Positions 9,643 through 17,966 of a DNA stretch of 64,000 bases are shown piece after piece. The notes beneath the pieces are model-generated. The model saw only the letters and a list, made by a program, of their open reading frames with translations. It did not search any database and was not told the DNA's origin. The position numbers were made by a program, and so were the translations under genes. How positions within the stretch are numbered: the first letter of the stretch is position 1; the number at the start of each line of letters is the position of its first letter. The stretch is from Desulfobacteraceae bacterium (GTDB taxonomy: Bacteria; Desulfobacterota; Desulfobacteria; Desulfobacterales; Desulfosalsimonadaceae). The stretch is taken from the NCBI GenBank assembly GCA_014237465.1, contig JABZFM010000005.1, positions 203,900-267,899 on the forward strand. Direction: 5' to 3'.

Positions 9643-11658
9643 ATGAGTTGGGGTTTATTAGGCAAGTTGTTACCAAGTATATCTTTTAATACAAATAAGT
9701 CTGAAGTTAGGACCTCGTCATATTGTAATCTCGCCATGTCAATTTTTAAGTATTTGGCATATCATCAGCAAGAAAACGGTGCAATCTTTGATTCAAATAT
9801 TCAATCCACTTTAAACGGACAGTACCATCATACTAATTTTTCCCTATCCGGTTTACTTATGTACCTTCTGACATCTGATGAGGCCTATTGCACAAGATCT
9901 TATAATGCTTTGAAGTATTTCGTTGAAGTACCGCTGCATGACAAGGCAGGTGGGATTGATTTTAATAACTTTCCGATATTAATATTATATGCACTGATAA
10001 ACAATACCGAGTTGGAGATAGATTCTTCGTTAATAAAATTAGTGGAACATTATATTGAGAATATGTCAAATCATGCCTCGCTTGTTAAAGGTACAACTTA
10101 TGGTAATAATTTTGTTGCGTTGCGGGCTGTAAATCAATTGTTAAGGTACAATCTTCTTGGCCGGCAGGAGGATATTGACACTTCAGAGCGCCTCATGGAA
10201 GCTACATTGAAATGGCAGCTGAATGATGGTGTTTTTTATGATTTTCCAAGAGAATTTAATGACCCGCAAGGCATACCTTCTTTAACATATCATAGTAAGA
10301 TTACTTTAATGGTATTGTTGTATGGGTTGCTATCTAAAGAAAACCATATAATTAATCGTGCAATAAAAGGATTAGAAGTATTAACGGCGCTTATGGCAGA
10401 GGATGGGGAGGCATTTTATTATGGTAGAACAAATAATGCATTATATGGTTATGCATGTGGCATTTTTGCTTTTAGGCTTGCTGCTAATTTTATCGAGTGT
10501 AATAGTCTAAAGGATGTTTTCGGCCAATGCGAGGATTCTCTTTTTAACTATTGTTCTGGGAATATGAATAGTGATGGGCACCTGTCTATTGTTCCTAATC
10601 GCTTGGAAAAAGAACGTTGCGGATTTGATAATTATATGTATGTAACTGTTTATAACGCCTTTACAATGACAATGCTTTTGTTGTCGTCTATTGTTGAGAA
10701 GTCTGCGTGTTCTATTCACAATCATAACTGTTCACCTGAAGCCAGCTATTTCGCTGAGTCTGGTTTCATGGTTTATAAAGGAAAAAAACTATCCACCGCC
10801 TTTGGGCTGAAGGGGCATAATTACTACCAGCAATATAAACTTGATCCAAGGTTTTCGTGTTGCACGCCTCTTTTTTTAAAGTTTAACGGTCATGATATTC
10901 TCCCAACTATACCTTTTTCGGCACCTGTTTCTTCGAAAAGAAAATATCAATCTTTTCCAGTTAAATTCGTATCAAGATTAAAAAAAGTGTTTAATGAATT
11001 CAGGAGTTGGGGGTATTTAGACAATTTCAATCCACTTCATGCCGGATTTTTACCTTATATTGAAACAACTAATGAGTGGCTAATGCCATTATGTGTCGAT
11101 GCTGTGACGATCTCCAATGATAATAAATTTCAAAAAATATATGTCCAAGGTCGTTTTGTTGCCATCAAAAGAAAAGGATTTATTCCTGCATTGCTATTTA
11201 TCTGTAATTTTTTAACAAATAAAATAAATGTGCCGGTTGAAAAATTACAAAACATGATGATAAAAATGACAGACAGTTTTTTTGAAAGAGAAATTCTAAT
11301 TCATGATAATTTTATCCATTTTAAAGATAAAATAAAAAGGTCTTGTTCTGATAGGATTTGTTTTGGTTTAAGAACTTATTCAGATGCATTAATAAAAGTT
11401 GAAAATGCTCAATTAATATTTAAAAAGACAGGCTGCGGATTTCTGTTTTTGTTAGACAATAATGAAGTTTTACGCTCAAGTAAACAGTTATGCTCTAGTA
11501 AGGGAATGACGACATACTGGGACTTTATTGCTGATAACCATAAGGATAAATTAGAAAATATTGATGGGGAGACTATACTGCAACATACATTGATACTTTT
11601 TGATGAAAATAATGATTTAAAAAAAATTCGTACAAAATTTGACGCAGTATTTGTCTGA
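9643..11658 (+). CDS. Large alpha/alpha-toroid protein, possibly glycan-acting
   Basis: A 671-residue protein without a signal peptide that I do not recognise as a named family. The first ~330 residues are a series of paired helices with recurrent aromatic motifs (for example YHHTNFSLSG near 70, KGTTYGNNFVALRAVN near 150 and LTYHSKITLMVLLYG near 215), as in (alpha/alpha)6 toroids of polysaccharide lyases and glycoside hydrolases. The rest is rich in beta-type sequence with GHNYYQQYKLDPRFSCCTP near 390, compatible with a C-terminal beta-sandwich such as in heparinase II/III-like enzymes. I see no diagnostic catalytic signature. The gene is AT-rich and precedes a nitroreductase-like gene and a second toroid protein. 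A role in trimming or modifying the glycan is an inference. Confidence 0.55.
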   Translation: MSWGLLGKLLPSISFNTNKSEVRTSSYCNLAMSIFKYLAYHQQENGAIFDSNIQSTLNGQYHHTNFSLSGLLMYLLTSDEAYCTRSYNALKYFVEVPLHDKAGGIDFNNFPILILYALINNTELEIDSSLIKLVEHYIENMSNHASLVKGTTYGNNFVALRAVNQLLRYNLLGRQEDIDTSERLMEATLKWQLNDGVFYDFPREFNDPQGIPSLTYHSKITLMVLLYGLLSKENHIINRAIKGLEVLTALMAEDGEAFYYGRTNNALYGYACGIFAFRLAANFIECNSLKDVFGQCEDSLFNYCSGNMNSDGHLSIVPNRLEKERCGFDNYMYVTVYNAFTMTMLLLSSIVEKSACSIHNHNCSPEASYFAESGFMVYKGKKLSTAFGLKGHNYYQQYKLDPRFSCCTPLFLKFNGHDILPTIPFSAPVSSKRKYQSFPVKFVSRLKKVFNEFRSWGYLDNFNPLHAGFLPYIETTNEWLMPLCVDAVTISNDNKFQKIYVQGRFVAIKRKGFIPALLFICNFLTNKINVPVEKLQNMMIKMTDSFFEREILIHDNFIHFKDKIKRSCSDRICFGLRTYSDALIKVENAQLIFKKTGCGFLFLLDNNEVLRSSKQLCSSKGMTTYWDFIADNHKDKLENIDGETILQHTLILFDENNDLKKIRTKFDAVFV

Positions 11659-11792
11659 AATCAATGTTATTGAAAGAGTAGATTAGCCGCTGCTCGGATC
11701 AATTAATACAACGAGTTGAACCTTTTATATTCACAATTCAGCTTAAAGCCTGACCGCTAAGTGATAGTTTCTCTATGGGGGAAAGTGACAAT

Positions 11793-12851
11793 ATGAATAA
11801 TGGGGATTTCGAGAGAAAAGATGTCCCAGGACCAGGTACCTGTCATTCCATACATAACTCCCAATCTGCAAAAGATGTTGACGAGCCCTCAGCGTCCTGG
11901 GTTCGACGAATGATAAGCGGTTTTCGTATCATTAAATATATTAAGCAATTCGTACGGCGACAGATTGAGAATTTCTGTATATCTCTCAATGCCATATCTT
12001 TTTGGCTACAGCACCGGATTCTCAAGCAGACGCCTGAAAAAAAACGCGCAGAAAAAAATCTTCTCCTCCCATTGTCGGAGATGGACCAAGATCTACTAGG
12101 GATGTACATCCGCTGGAATGCCCATCACACAGAGAAGACAGTTCGGTACAAAAAAAACGTTGGGCGCGGACATGCAAAACCGCAATTGCTTAGAAACGCT
12201 CTCGATGAATGGCATCGAAGGGGATATCCAAGGCGCAAGTGGATTGAATGGGCAGAAGAGAACTTAGTTGATTATCAGATATGGAATCAGTCAGGGGAGC
12301 CACAAATCCACCCGGAAAAAGAATTACCTGCTTTCCATCCCGCTTCTCCAATTATCGATGTTTTGTTCAATCGAGTGAGTACGAGATTCTGGAAAGCAGC
12401 GCCGGTTAAAGATAAAATTATTAAAGAAATTGTAACTGCTGGAACCTATGCGCCATCATCTTGCAACCGTCAGCCCTGGAAACTGTATATACGTAGAAAT
12501 CTCGAACTGGAAGAGACCAGTAGGTTGCCTGGTGTGAGCAACGAAACGCTGATAGACCGAGCCCCTGTTGTCATTTATATTACTATTGACAATCGATTCT
12601 ATCCTGAAGTTTGGGCTCCGGCGCTAGATGCTGGAATTATTGGCCTTCAACTCAGTCTTGCCGCAACAGCCAACGGATTAGCCGGTTGCCTGATGTATGG
12701 TGCGGAAAACTTTGACCAGGAAGAATTTCGGCGTTTGTATAACGTTCCGAAATATCAGTTTATGTACCTTCTGTTTCTTTTTGGATATCCCGCAGAGCGT
12801 ACACTCACCGAAAAACGCAGTCATCCAGACGATATCTCAATTTATGTGTGA
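11793..12851 (+). CDS. Nitroreductase-family protein with long N-terminal extension
   Basis: The C-terminal ~160 residues match the nitroreductase (FMN-dependent) fold: RVSTRFW, then AGTYAPSSCNRQPWKLYI with the typical FMN-binding Arg/Ser pattern, DRAPVVIYI, and the ALDAGIIGLQLSLAATANGL helix. The first ~190 residues are basic and helical and have no assignment. The start is uncertain. An ATG at 11775 would add six residues, but GGGGGAAAG at 11777-11785 is well placed for the ATG at 11793, which I prefer. It should be a flavin oxidoreductase of unknown substrate, sitting between two toroid proteins and just ahead of the exosortase genes. Confidence 0.78.
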   Translation: MNNGDFERKDVPGPGTCHSIHNSQSAKDVDEPSASWVRRMISGFRIIKYIKQFVRRQIENFCISLNAISFWLQHRILKQTPEKKRAEKNLLLPLSEMDQDLLGMYIRWNAHHTEKTVRYKKNVGRGHAKPQLLRNALDEWHRRGYPRRKWIEWAEENLVDYQIWNQSGEPQIHPEKELPAFHPASPIIDVLFNRVSTRFWKAAPVKDKIIKEIVTAGTYAPSSCNRQPWKLYIRRNLELEETSRLPGVSNETLIDRAPVVIYITIDNRFYPEVWAPALDAGIIGLQLSLAATANGLAGCLMYGAENFDQEEFRRLYNVPKYQFMYLLFLFGYPAERTLTEKRSHPDDISIYV

Positions 12852-12875
12852 GACTCTCATCGTGCCTTCTTTAAG

Positions 12876-12895
12876 TTATCGGTCATCACCGATAA
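12876..12895. other. Short hairpin after the nitroreductase gene
   Basis: TTATCGGT and ACCGATAA form a perfect 8-bp stem with a 4-base loop, 24 bases after the stop codon at 12851. No T-run follows, so it is a weak candidate terminator or RNA-stabilising hairpin. The remaining sequence up to 13087 shows no gene. Confidence 0.35.
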
Positions 12896-13087
12896 GGTGT
12901 GGGAATTTGCAGCGCAAAAAAGGAACCCTGTGTTAGATTGGACAAGTAATGGCACTTATTCAACAAATGCAGGTGGGGTTGAATTCGCAGACTAAAAGTT
13001 CAGCAATACTGGCATAACTTGTCTTCAGGCTCACGTGAACCGCGGAATAGCCAACAAGAAATTACGATTGTCGAAGGAAAGTACTTT

Positions 13088-14320
13088 ATGTATACAAAGC
13101 TTTTTTCCAGTATAAATAGTAGGTTTAAAAATAGTAAAATTTATAACTTACACGCTTTTGCAGAATTAAAACATGAGCGTAAAAGAAAGAATAATGTGCA
13201 GTACAATAAGTTCCACATCCAAGAAGCATTAGACTGGATAAAACGTGCTCAAGACGCTACCCCGGATAACGGAGTTTCCCGAGGGTATAGTGTTGGGTGG
13301 AATTCACATTTTCAGAGTAAAGGTTGGCAGGCTTCTTATCCGGAAACCACTGGCTATATTATTCCAACTTTTATTGATTGTGGTAAATATTTTAACGATA
13401 AGGAATTGATAAACCGTGCAATAAAAATGGCTGAGTGGGAAATTGATGTTCAAATGAAAAGTGGTGCTGTAATTGGAGGCGTAATTAATGAAGGTAAACC
13501 AACGCCTGCAGTGTTTTGTACCGGGATGGTTATTTTTGGCTTAGTGCGTGCATTTCAAGAAACTCAGAATGTTTCCTTTTTAAATGCAGCTGAAAAAGCA
13601 GCAAGTTTTCTTCTTACAGTACAAAACAAAGATGGTGTGTTTGTTGAGTCAAAACATTATAACTTTGCCAATAAGATTTCAAATACATATCATACTCGTG
13701 TTGCATGGGCTTTAATCGCATTAGGAAAACTAACTAATAATGAAAACTATATTAAATCAGGAATAAAAAATATAGAATATAGGCTCAAGTTTCAGGAAAA
13801 AAATGGATGGTTTCGAGATAATTGTTTAAGTGATCCGGAAAACCCCTTAGTTCATACTATTTGCTATGCTCTTCGAGGTATTCTTGAGGCGGGTTTCCTG
13901 TTAAATGATGATAGATACTTAGCAGCTGTTAGGTTGGCTGCGGATCATATCCTTCTTGAAATTGATGAGGAAGGATATCTAGGAGGTTGCTTAAATAAGA
14001 ATTGGCAAAGTTCTGTTAAGTGGTGCTGTTTAACTGGTAATGCGCAACTTGCAATCATTCTTTTGAAATTATTCCGACATACTAATCAAAATGAATATTT
14101 AACGAAAGCAAGAACGCTAATAACATTTTTAAAAACAACGCAAAATTGCACTGCTTCAGACCATGCCTTAAGAGGCGGAATTAAAGGGTCATATCCGTTT
14201 AATGGTGTTTATGGTCGATTTCAAATTCTAAATTGGGCCACAAAATTTTTTATTGATGCCATGTTATTGGAAGAGCAGATTAATGATACTCAGGGGCCTG
14301 CTGTTGGAACCTGTGAGTGA
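13088..14320 (+). CDS. Alpha/alpha-barrel polysaccharide biosynthesis protein (VpsJ-like)
   Basis: I place the start at ATG 13088, because GAAGGAAAG lies 6 bases upstream. A TTG at 13019 would add 23 residues without a ribosome binding site. The 410-residue product has repeated helix-pair units with GW.ASYPETTGYIIPTF near residue 85, HTICYALRGILEAG near 265 and a conserved TGNAQLAI segment, as in six-hairpin (terpenoid cyclase or glycosidase-like) barrels. The ASYPETTGYI pattern recalls proteins called VpsJ in polysaccharide loci, whose biochemical role is not firmly known. It ends a few bases before the exosortase start, so the two are probably co-transcribed. Confidence 0.65.
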   Translation: MYTKLFSSINSRFKNSKIYNLHAFAELKHERKRKNNVQYNKFHIQEALDWIKRAQDATPDNGVSRGYSVGWNSHFQSKGWQASYPETTGYIIPTFIDCGKYFNDKELINRAIKMAEWEIDVQMKSGAVIGGVINEGKPTPAVFCTGMVIFGLVRAFQETQNVSFLNAAEKAASFLLTVQNKDGVFVESKHYNFANKISNTYHTRVAWALIALGKLTNNENYIKSGIKNIEYRLKFQEKNGWFRDNCLSDPENPLVHTICYALRGILEAGFLLNDDRYLAAVRLAADHILLEIDEEGYLGGCLNKNWQSSVKWCCLTGNAQLAIILLKLFRHTNQNEYLTKARTLITFLKTTQNCTASDHALRGGIKGSYPFNGVYGRFQILNWATKFFIDAMLLEEQINDTQGPAVGTCE

Positions 14321-14346
14321 TTTTCTTATTTTTCTTTCTGGAGAGC

Positions 14347-15207
14347 ATGTTTGATAATCCCGTAGAAAGTAGCCGGATAGCTAATAACAGGATTTTTATG
14401 AAATTACTTGGAACAGTCATACTCTGTGTTCTCATTTTCTTTTGTTACTCTGATGTTCTGGAGTGGATGTATTACAGGTATATGAGTCCCGACTCATATT
14501 ATTCCCATGGTTTTCTTATTCCGTTTGTCTCATTGTTTTTGATTTGGCAAGACAGGGACCGTCTTCAGGAGGTGGAGAACAACCATTCCCAGCTGGGGCT
14601 TATTATAGTTTGTTTAAGCTTGTTATTGCATGTTGCTGGGACGGTTATCTATATCTATTCCGTATCAGGTTTCTCTCTCTTTTTTCTGATTATTGGCCTG
14701 ACTCTTTTTCTGTTTGGATCTCAAATCACCAGGATCATAGCTTTTCCTTTAATGTTCCTTGTTTTTATGTTTCCGGTTCCCATGGCGTTTATTTCAATTA
14801 TTTCGTTTCCTTTAAAAATGATCGCTGCCAAAAGTGGGGTTTACTTAGTAAGTCTGCTTGGTATTCCTATTTTGCGGGAGGGATTCAATATTTCAATCCC
14901 AGATGGCAGTCTGATTGTTGGTAATCCCTGCAGCGGTTTGCGTTCCTTGATATCTTTTCTGGCGCTCGGGGCAGTCTATGCATATTTAACATCCTTACCT
15001 CTTGTGAGAAAATGGATTTTATTCATTATCTCAGTACCCATTGCTTTGCTGGTTAATATAGTCAGAGTTTCCATCTTAATTCTTGTCTCACATTTCTGGG
15101 GATTAGCTGCCGCTGCTCCGGATACGATGATTCATACAGGCTCCGGCTTAGTTATCTTTATTATAGGTATCTTGTTTCTGTTCCTGAGCTCAAAGGTGCT
15201 GGAATGA
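14347..15207 (+). CDS. Exosortase
   Basis: A polytopic membrane protein with about eight hydrophobic helices. The exosortase catalytic set is present: Cys195 in GNPCSGLRS, Arg240 in NIVRVS and His263 in MIHTGSG, each at a membrane boundary. Exosortases act as transpeptidase-like enzymes on PEP-CTERM proteins and are often encoded in exopolysaccharide loci. ATG 14347, with GGAG just upstream, is preferred; a GTG at 14317 would add ten residues. EpsI is encoded separately and overlaps it by 4 bases, instead of being fused as in some XrtA proteins. I found no protein with a PEP-CTERM tail in the window, so its substrates lie elsewhere. Confidence 0.92.
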   Translation: MFDNPVESSRIANNRIFMKLLGTVILCVLIFFCYSDVLEWMYYRYMSPDSYYSHGFLIPFVSLFLIWQDRDRLQEVENNHSQLGLIIVCLSLLLHVAGTVIYIYSVSGFSLFFLIIGLTLFLFGSQITRIIAFPLMFLVFMFPVPMAFISIISFPLKMIAAKSGVYLVSLLGIPILREGFNISIPDGSLIVGNPCSGLRSLISFLALGAVYAYLTSLPLVRKWILFIISVPIALLVNIVRVSILILVSHFWGLAAAAPDTMIHTGSGLVIFIIGILFLFLSSKVLE

Positions 15208-15848
15208 AAATTTTAAAGGCCCGATATCTATTAGCAGTTTTGTTAATAGTCATTACTGCTATTGTTGTGCACCTGTTGCGATATGACAGTCAATACGATA
15301 ATACTGCTGCGATTGAAGCGATACATAAAATACCGTTACGAATTGCATCCTGGATAGGACGCGATGTTCACCTTGATAAAAGAATATATGAAATTCTGGA
15401 CACCAATGCCATAATCCATCGAACATATTTATCTGATAATGGAGATCAGGTTTTTCTTTCAATCGTACATTATGCAGACGCCAAGGTCGATTTCCACGGA
15501 CCGGAAGGCTGTTTGGGCGGAAGCGGTATAGAAGCGGAAAAAAGGGTAGAAACAATCGTTATTTCCACTATGGCTGGTAAACAAGATATTGATATTGCAG
15601 AAATTATTACAGATGATAATGGGTCTAAGACTCTTGTTTATTATTTTTTTAAAGTTGGAGACTTTACCGGACAAAACTATATTCAAGTGCGGATGAATGT
15701 TGCGGTGAACAAGTTAACTAAAGGTGATAGCAGCTGTTCTTTAATCAGGATTTCGACGCCAATTAATTTTGAAAATTCAGTTGATGCACGGGCTACATTA
15801 CTTAGTTTCCTTAGCGATCTTTTTCCTGCTATTGAGCAAATATTATAA
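15204..15848 (+). CDS. epsI: Exosortase-associated EpsI protein
   Basis: A 214-residue protein with one N-terminal membrane helix (about residues 7-25) and an exported domain carrying the HGPEGCLGGSG motif near residue 92, which is diagnostic for EpsI. The start overlaps the exosortase stop (ATGA), so the two are made together. EpsI domains accompany exosortases, sometimes fused to them. They are essential for some exopolysaccharides, but the exact reaction is not established. The separate EpsI form is not enough to name the exosortase subtype. Confidence 0.9.
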   Translation: MKILKARYLLAVLLIVITAIVVHLLRYDSQYDNTAAIEAIHKIPLRIASWIGRDVHLDKRIYEILDTNAIIHRTYLSDNGDQVFLSIVHYADAKVDFHGPEGCLGGSGIEAEKRVETIVISTMAGKQDIDIAEIITDDNGSKTLVYYFFKVGDFTGQNYIQVRMNVAVNKLTKGDSSCSLIRISTPINFENSVDARATLLSFLSDLFPAIEQIL

Positions 15849-15915
15849 TCCCCAGGATTATATAACGGTTTCTATTGAGAAACTGTCTTCCCTGGCACTG
15901 TAACGAGTTATTTTT

Positions 15916-16872
15916 ATGACGATAAAATTTATAATTACGATAGATACAGAAGAGGATCAATGGGATAATTATTCAACGGAATATTATTCTGTCGAAAATA
16001 TTAACAGGCTTTTGTTTTTGCAGGAAATATTCGATAAGTATAATGCTGTCCCAACATATCTCATTAATTGGCCGGTAATTTCCGATCCGAAATCGTCACA
16101 AATCATTAAAAAACTCTGCAATGAACATAATTGTGAAATAGGAACCCATTGCCATCCCTGGAATACCCCGCCTTTTGGCGAAGAGATCAATGAAAAAAAT
16201 ACCATTATGTGTAATTTGCCTTATGAAGTTATTGAGCAAAAGATGGGCCGGTTGCATGAAGCCATTGTGAAGACTTTGAATGTTGAACCTCTTTGCTTTA
16301 GAGCAGGCCGTTGGGGGTTCGGCTCCAATGTAGCAAAATGCATACAGCAACTAGGCTATACAATTGATACATCCGTCACTCCTTTTGTTGATTGGTCGGT
16401 TAATAGTGGCCCGAATTTTAACGGTGCCTCCACATTTCCGTACCATTTCGAGGCCAGGGATATACTAAAGCAATGCTCTGATGGTCCTTTATTTGAGGTG
16501 CCTGCAAGTATCGGTTTTATTCAACGGAATTTTGAAATCAGTGATAGAATCAGGAAGATAATTTTATCAACAAGAATACGTAAATTGCGATTGTTAGGTA
16601 TTCTTGATAAGTTGAAGCTGCTTAATCATCGGTGGTTGGCGCCTGAATTATCTTCAGCAGAAGACATGATTAAGCTTATCAATGTGCTTGTCCTGAAAGG
16701 TCATAGAGTATTAAATTTTACATTGCATTCAACGTCGCTTCTTCCGGGCAAGAGTCCATATATTAAGTCTGAAGAAGATTTTTATAATTTTATTAAAAAA
16801 ATTGAGACTGTCCTTGCATACTGTAATCACAAAAACTTTGGGTTTGCTCCTCTTTCAAACATACAGCATTGA
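15916..16872 (+). CDS. Polysaccharide deacetylase family protein
   Basis: A 318-residue protein opening directly with TIDTEEDQWD, the first metal/catalytic Asp motif of NodB-type deacetylases. This is followed by EIGTHCHPWNTPPF near residue 75 (metal-binding His) and FRAGRWGFG near residue 130. There is no signal peptide, so it may act in the cytoplasm on a lipid-linked or nucleotide sugar, or on a carrier-linked intermediate. WalW-type deacetylases look similar. It lies between epsI and the comA-like gene. Deacetylation would expose amino groups that the acyltransferases or ATP-grasp ligases in this locus could use; that link is an inference. Confidence 0.85.
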   Translation: MTIKFIITIDTEEDQWDNYSTEYYSVENINRLLFLQEIFDKYNAVPTYLINWPVISDPKSSQIIKKLCNEHNCEIGTHCHPWNTPPFGEEINEKNTIMCNLPYEVIEQKMGRLHEAIVKTLNVEPLCFRAGRWGFGSNVAKCIQQLGYTIDTSVTPFVDWSVNSGPNFNGASTFPYHFEARDILKQCSDGPLFEVPASIGFIQRNFEISDRIRKIILSTRIRKLRLLGILDKLKLLNHRWLAPELSSAEDMIKLINVLVLKGHRVLNFTLHSTSLLPGKSPYIKSEEDFYNFIKKIETVLAYCNHKNFGFAPLSNIQH

Positions 16873-16979
16873 GGGTAAAATGATTACAGCTAATGTCTCG
16901 TCAAGGAATAAAATGTCGCGACACTATGCACAGAATGACAGGAAGCCTTGACAAACCCTAACTTTTTTAGAGGATTTAA

Positions 16980-17786
16980 ATGGAAAAAATTAATCAGTCA
17001 GAACAGAACTCCTGGGAATATTTAAAAATTATCGGTGTGCCAGGCATTCCAGCTAGAACTTCTCCATTTGACCCGGGATATGACCCTGTGACCCTGGTAA
17101 GCCATCTTGAGCAAAGTTTCCATTTAATATCAACACTGAAAATTTCTATGGCCTGCTGGCAAATAGCCAATGAAAAGGCAACAAGACAGAAAAATGATGC
17201 GGCTCGTCGTTTCAACATACCCGTGTGCACCGGTGGTGGACCTTTTGAGATAGCTGCAGTATTTAATAAGCTTCCTGAATATCTTGACTTATGTGCCGAT
17301 TTCAGGTTTACGAGAATTGAGGCGGGTGAAGGATTCACCGACACAAATCTTTCGCCGCGCACTATAGTACAAATGGTTGAGGAACGCGGTATGGAAGTAC
17401 AATTTGAAGTAGGCAAGAAGCACGCAGGCATATTTACTTCTGATATGGTGGGGGAACTCATCGATCAGGGGAAAAAATGGCTTGATGCCGGAGCGGTACA
17501 GATTGTGATCGAGGCAAGGGAAAGTGCGCAAGACGTTGGCGTGTTTGGAGAAAAAGGTGAATTCAATCCTGATGCAGCTGACCGTTTTGCCGATGCTTTT
17601 GGCCTTGATATTGCCGTCTTCGAGGCGCCAACCAAGCCAAGTCAGTTCGCTTTATTAAATCATTTTGGTCCCGGAGTTCATCTCAGCAACGTCCGCATTG
17701 AGGAACTGCTAAGAGTCGAAATTTATCGGCGAGGTCTTCACTCCGATGCATTTCAATATGAAAATTTACGGCCCAAAGGCCAGTAA
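16980..17786 (+). CDS. comA: Phosphosulfolactate synthase-like protein (ComA family)
   Basis: A 268-residue protein of the ComA family, which adds sulfite to phosphoenolpyruvate to give (2R)-phosphosulfolactate. Family landmarks: CTGGGPFEIAA at 83-93, the IEAGEGF strand near 113, EVGKK at 143-147 (an active-site lysine region), VIEARES at 176-182, and a C-terminal segment LLRVEIYRRGLHSDAF. The N-terminal part (GVPGIPARTSPFDPGYDP) differs from the archaeal proteins as I know them, so this may be a distinct branch. It has a GAGG ribosome binding site and is followed, after a long palindrome, by a ComB homologue. The adjacency of both steps strongly supports sulfolactate formation. No ComC, ComD or ComE is visible, so coenzyme M as end product is unlikely. 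Confidence 0.88.
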   Translation: MEKINQSEQNSWEYLKIIGVPGIPARTSPFDPGYDPVTLVSHLEQSFHLISTLKISMACWQIANEKATRQKNDAARRFNIPVCTGGGPFEIAAVFNKLPEYLDLCADFRFTRIEAGEGFTDTNLSPRTIVQMVEERGMEVQFEVGKKHAGIFTSDMVGELIDQGKKWLDAGAVQIVIEARESAQDVGVFGEKGEFNPDAADRFADAFGLDIAVFEAPTKPSQFALLNHFGPGVHLSNVRIEELLRVEIYRRGLHSDAFQYENLRPKGQ

Positions 17787-17835
17787 AATAGTAACCGTTC
17801 ATCGGGGGCTACAGATTTACGGGAACCACCGTCCT

Positions 17836-17945
17836 GTAAGCGTTTACCAGTGCCCCAGATTCGTACAAGCCAGGCCGGTGAATCTATAGTTTGCCTATGT
17901 GAGCCGGCCTGATCGTGCGAAGATAGGGTGCTGGTGAACGCTTAC
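17836..17945. repeat. 110-bp imperfect palindrome between comA and comB
   Basis: The left arm (17836-17878) and right arm (17904-17945) are near-complete reverse complements. Both ends read GTAAGCGTT(T/C)ACCAG inward from the tips, and the arms close on CCGG around a 25-base loop. Roughly 35 of 43 positions pair. It is much longer than a terminator, has no T-run, and resembles a REP/MITE-type mobile palindrome. On a transcript it would form a strong stem between the two genes and could uncouple their expression. The comB start follows 22 bases after it. Confidence 0.75.
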
Positions 17946-17966
17946 GTAAAATAAAGAGAGTATTTC

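Noticed and set aside
15893..15907. Sigma-54 promoter before the deacetylase gene
   Set aside because: TGGCAC is present, but the -12 position reads CGAG instead of TTGC.
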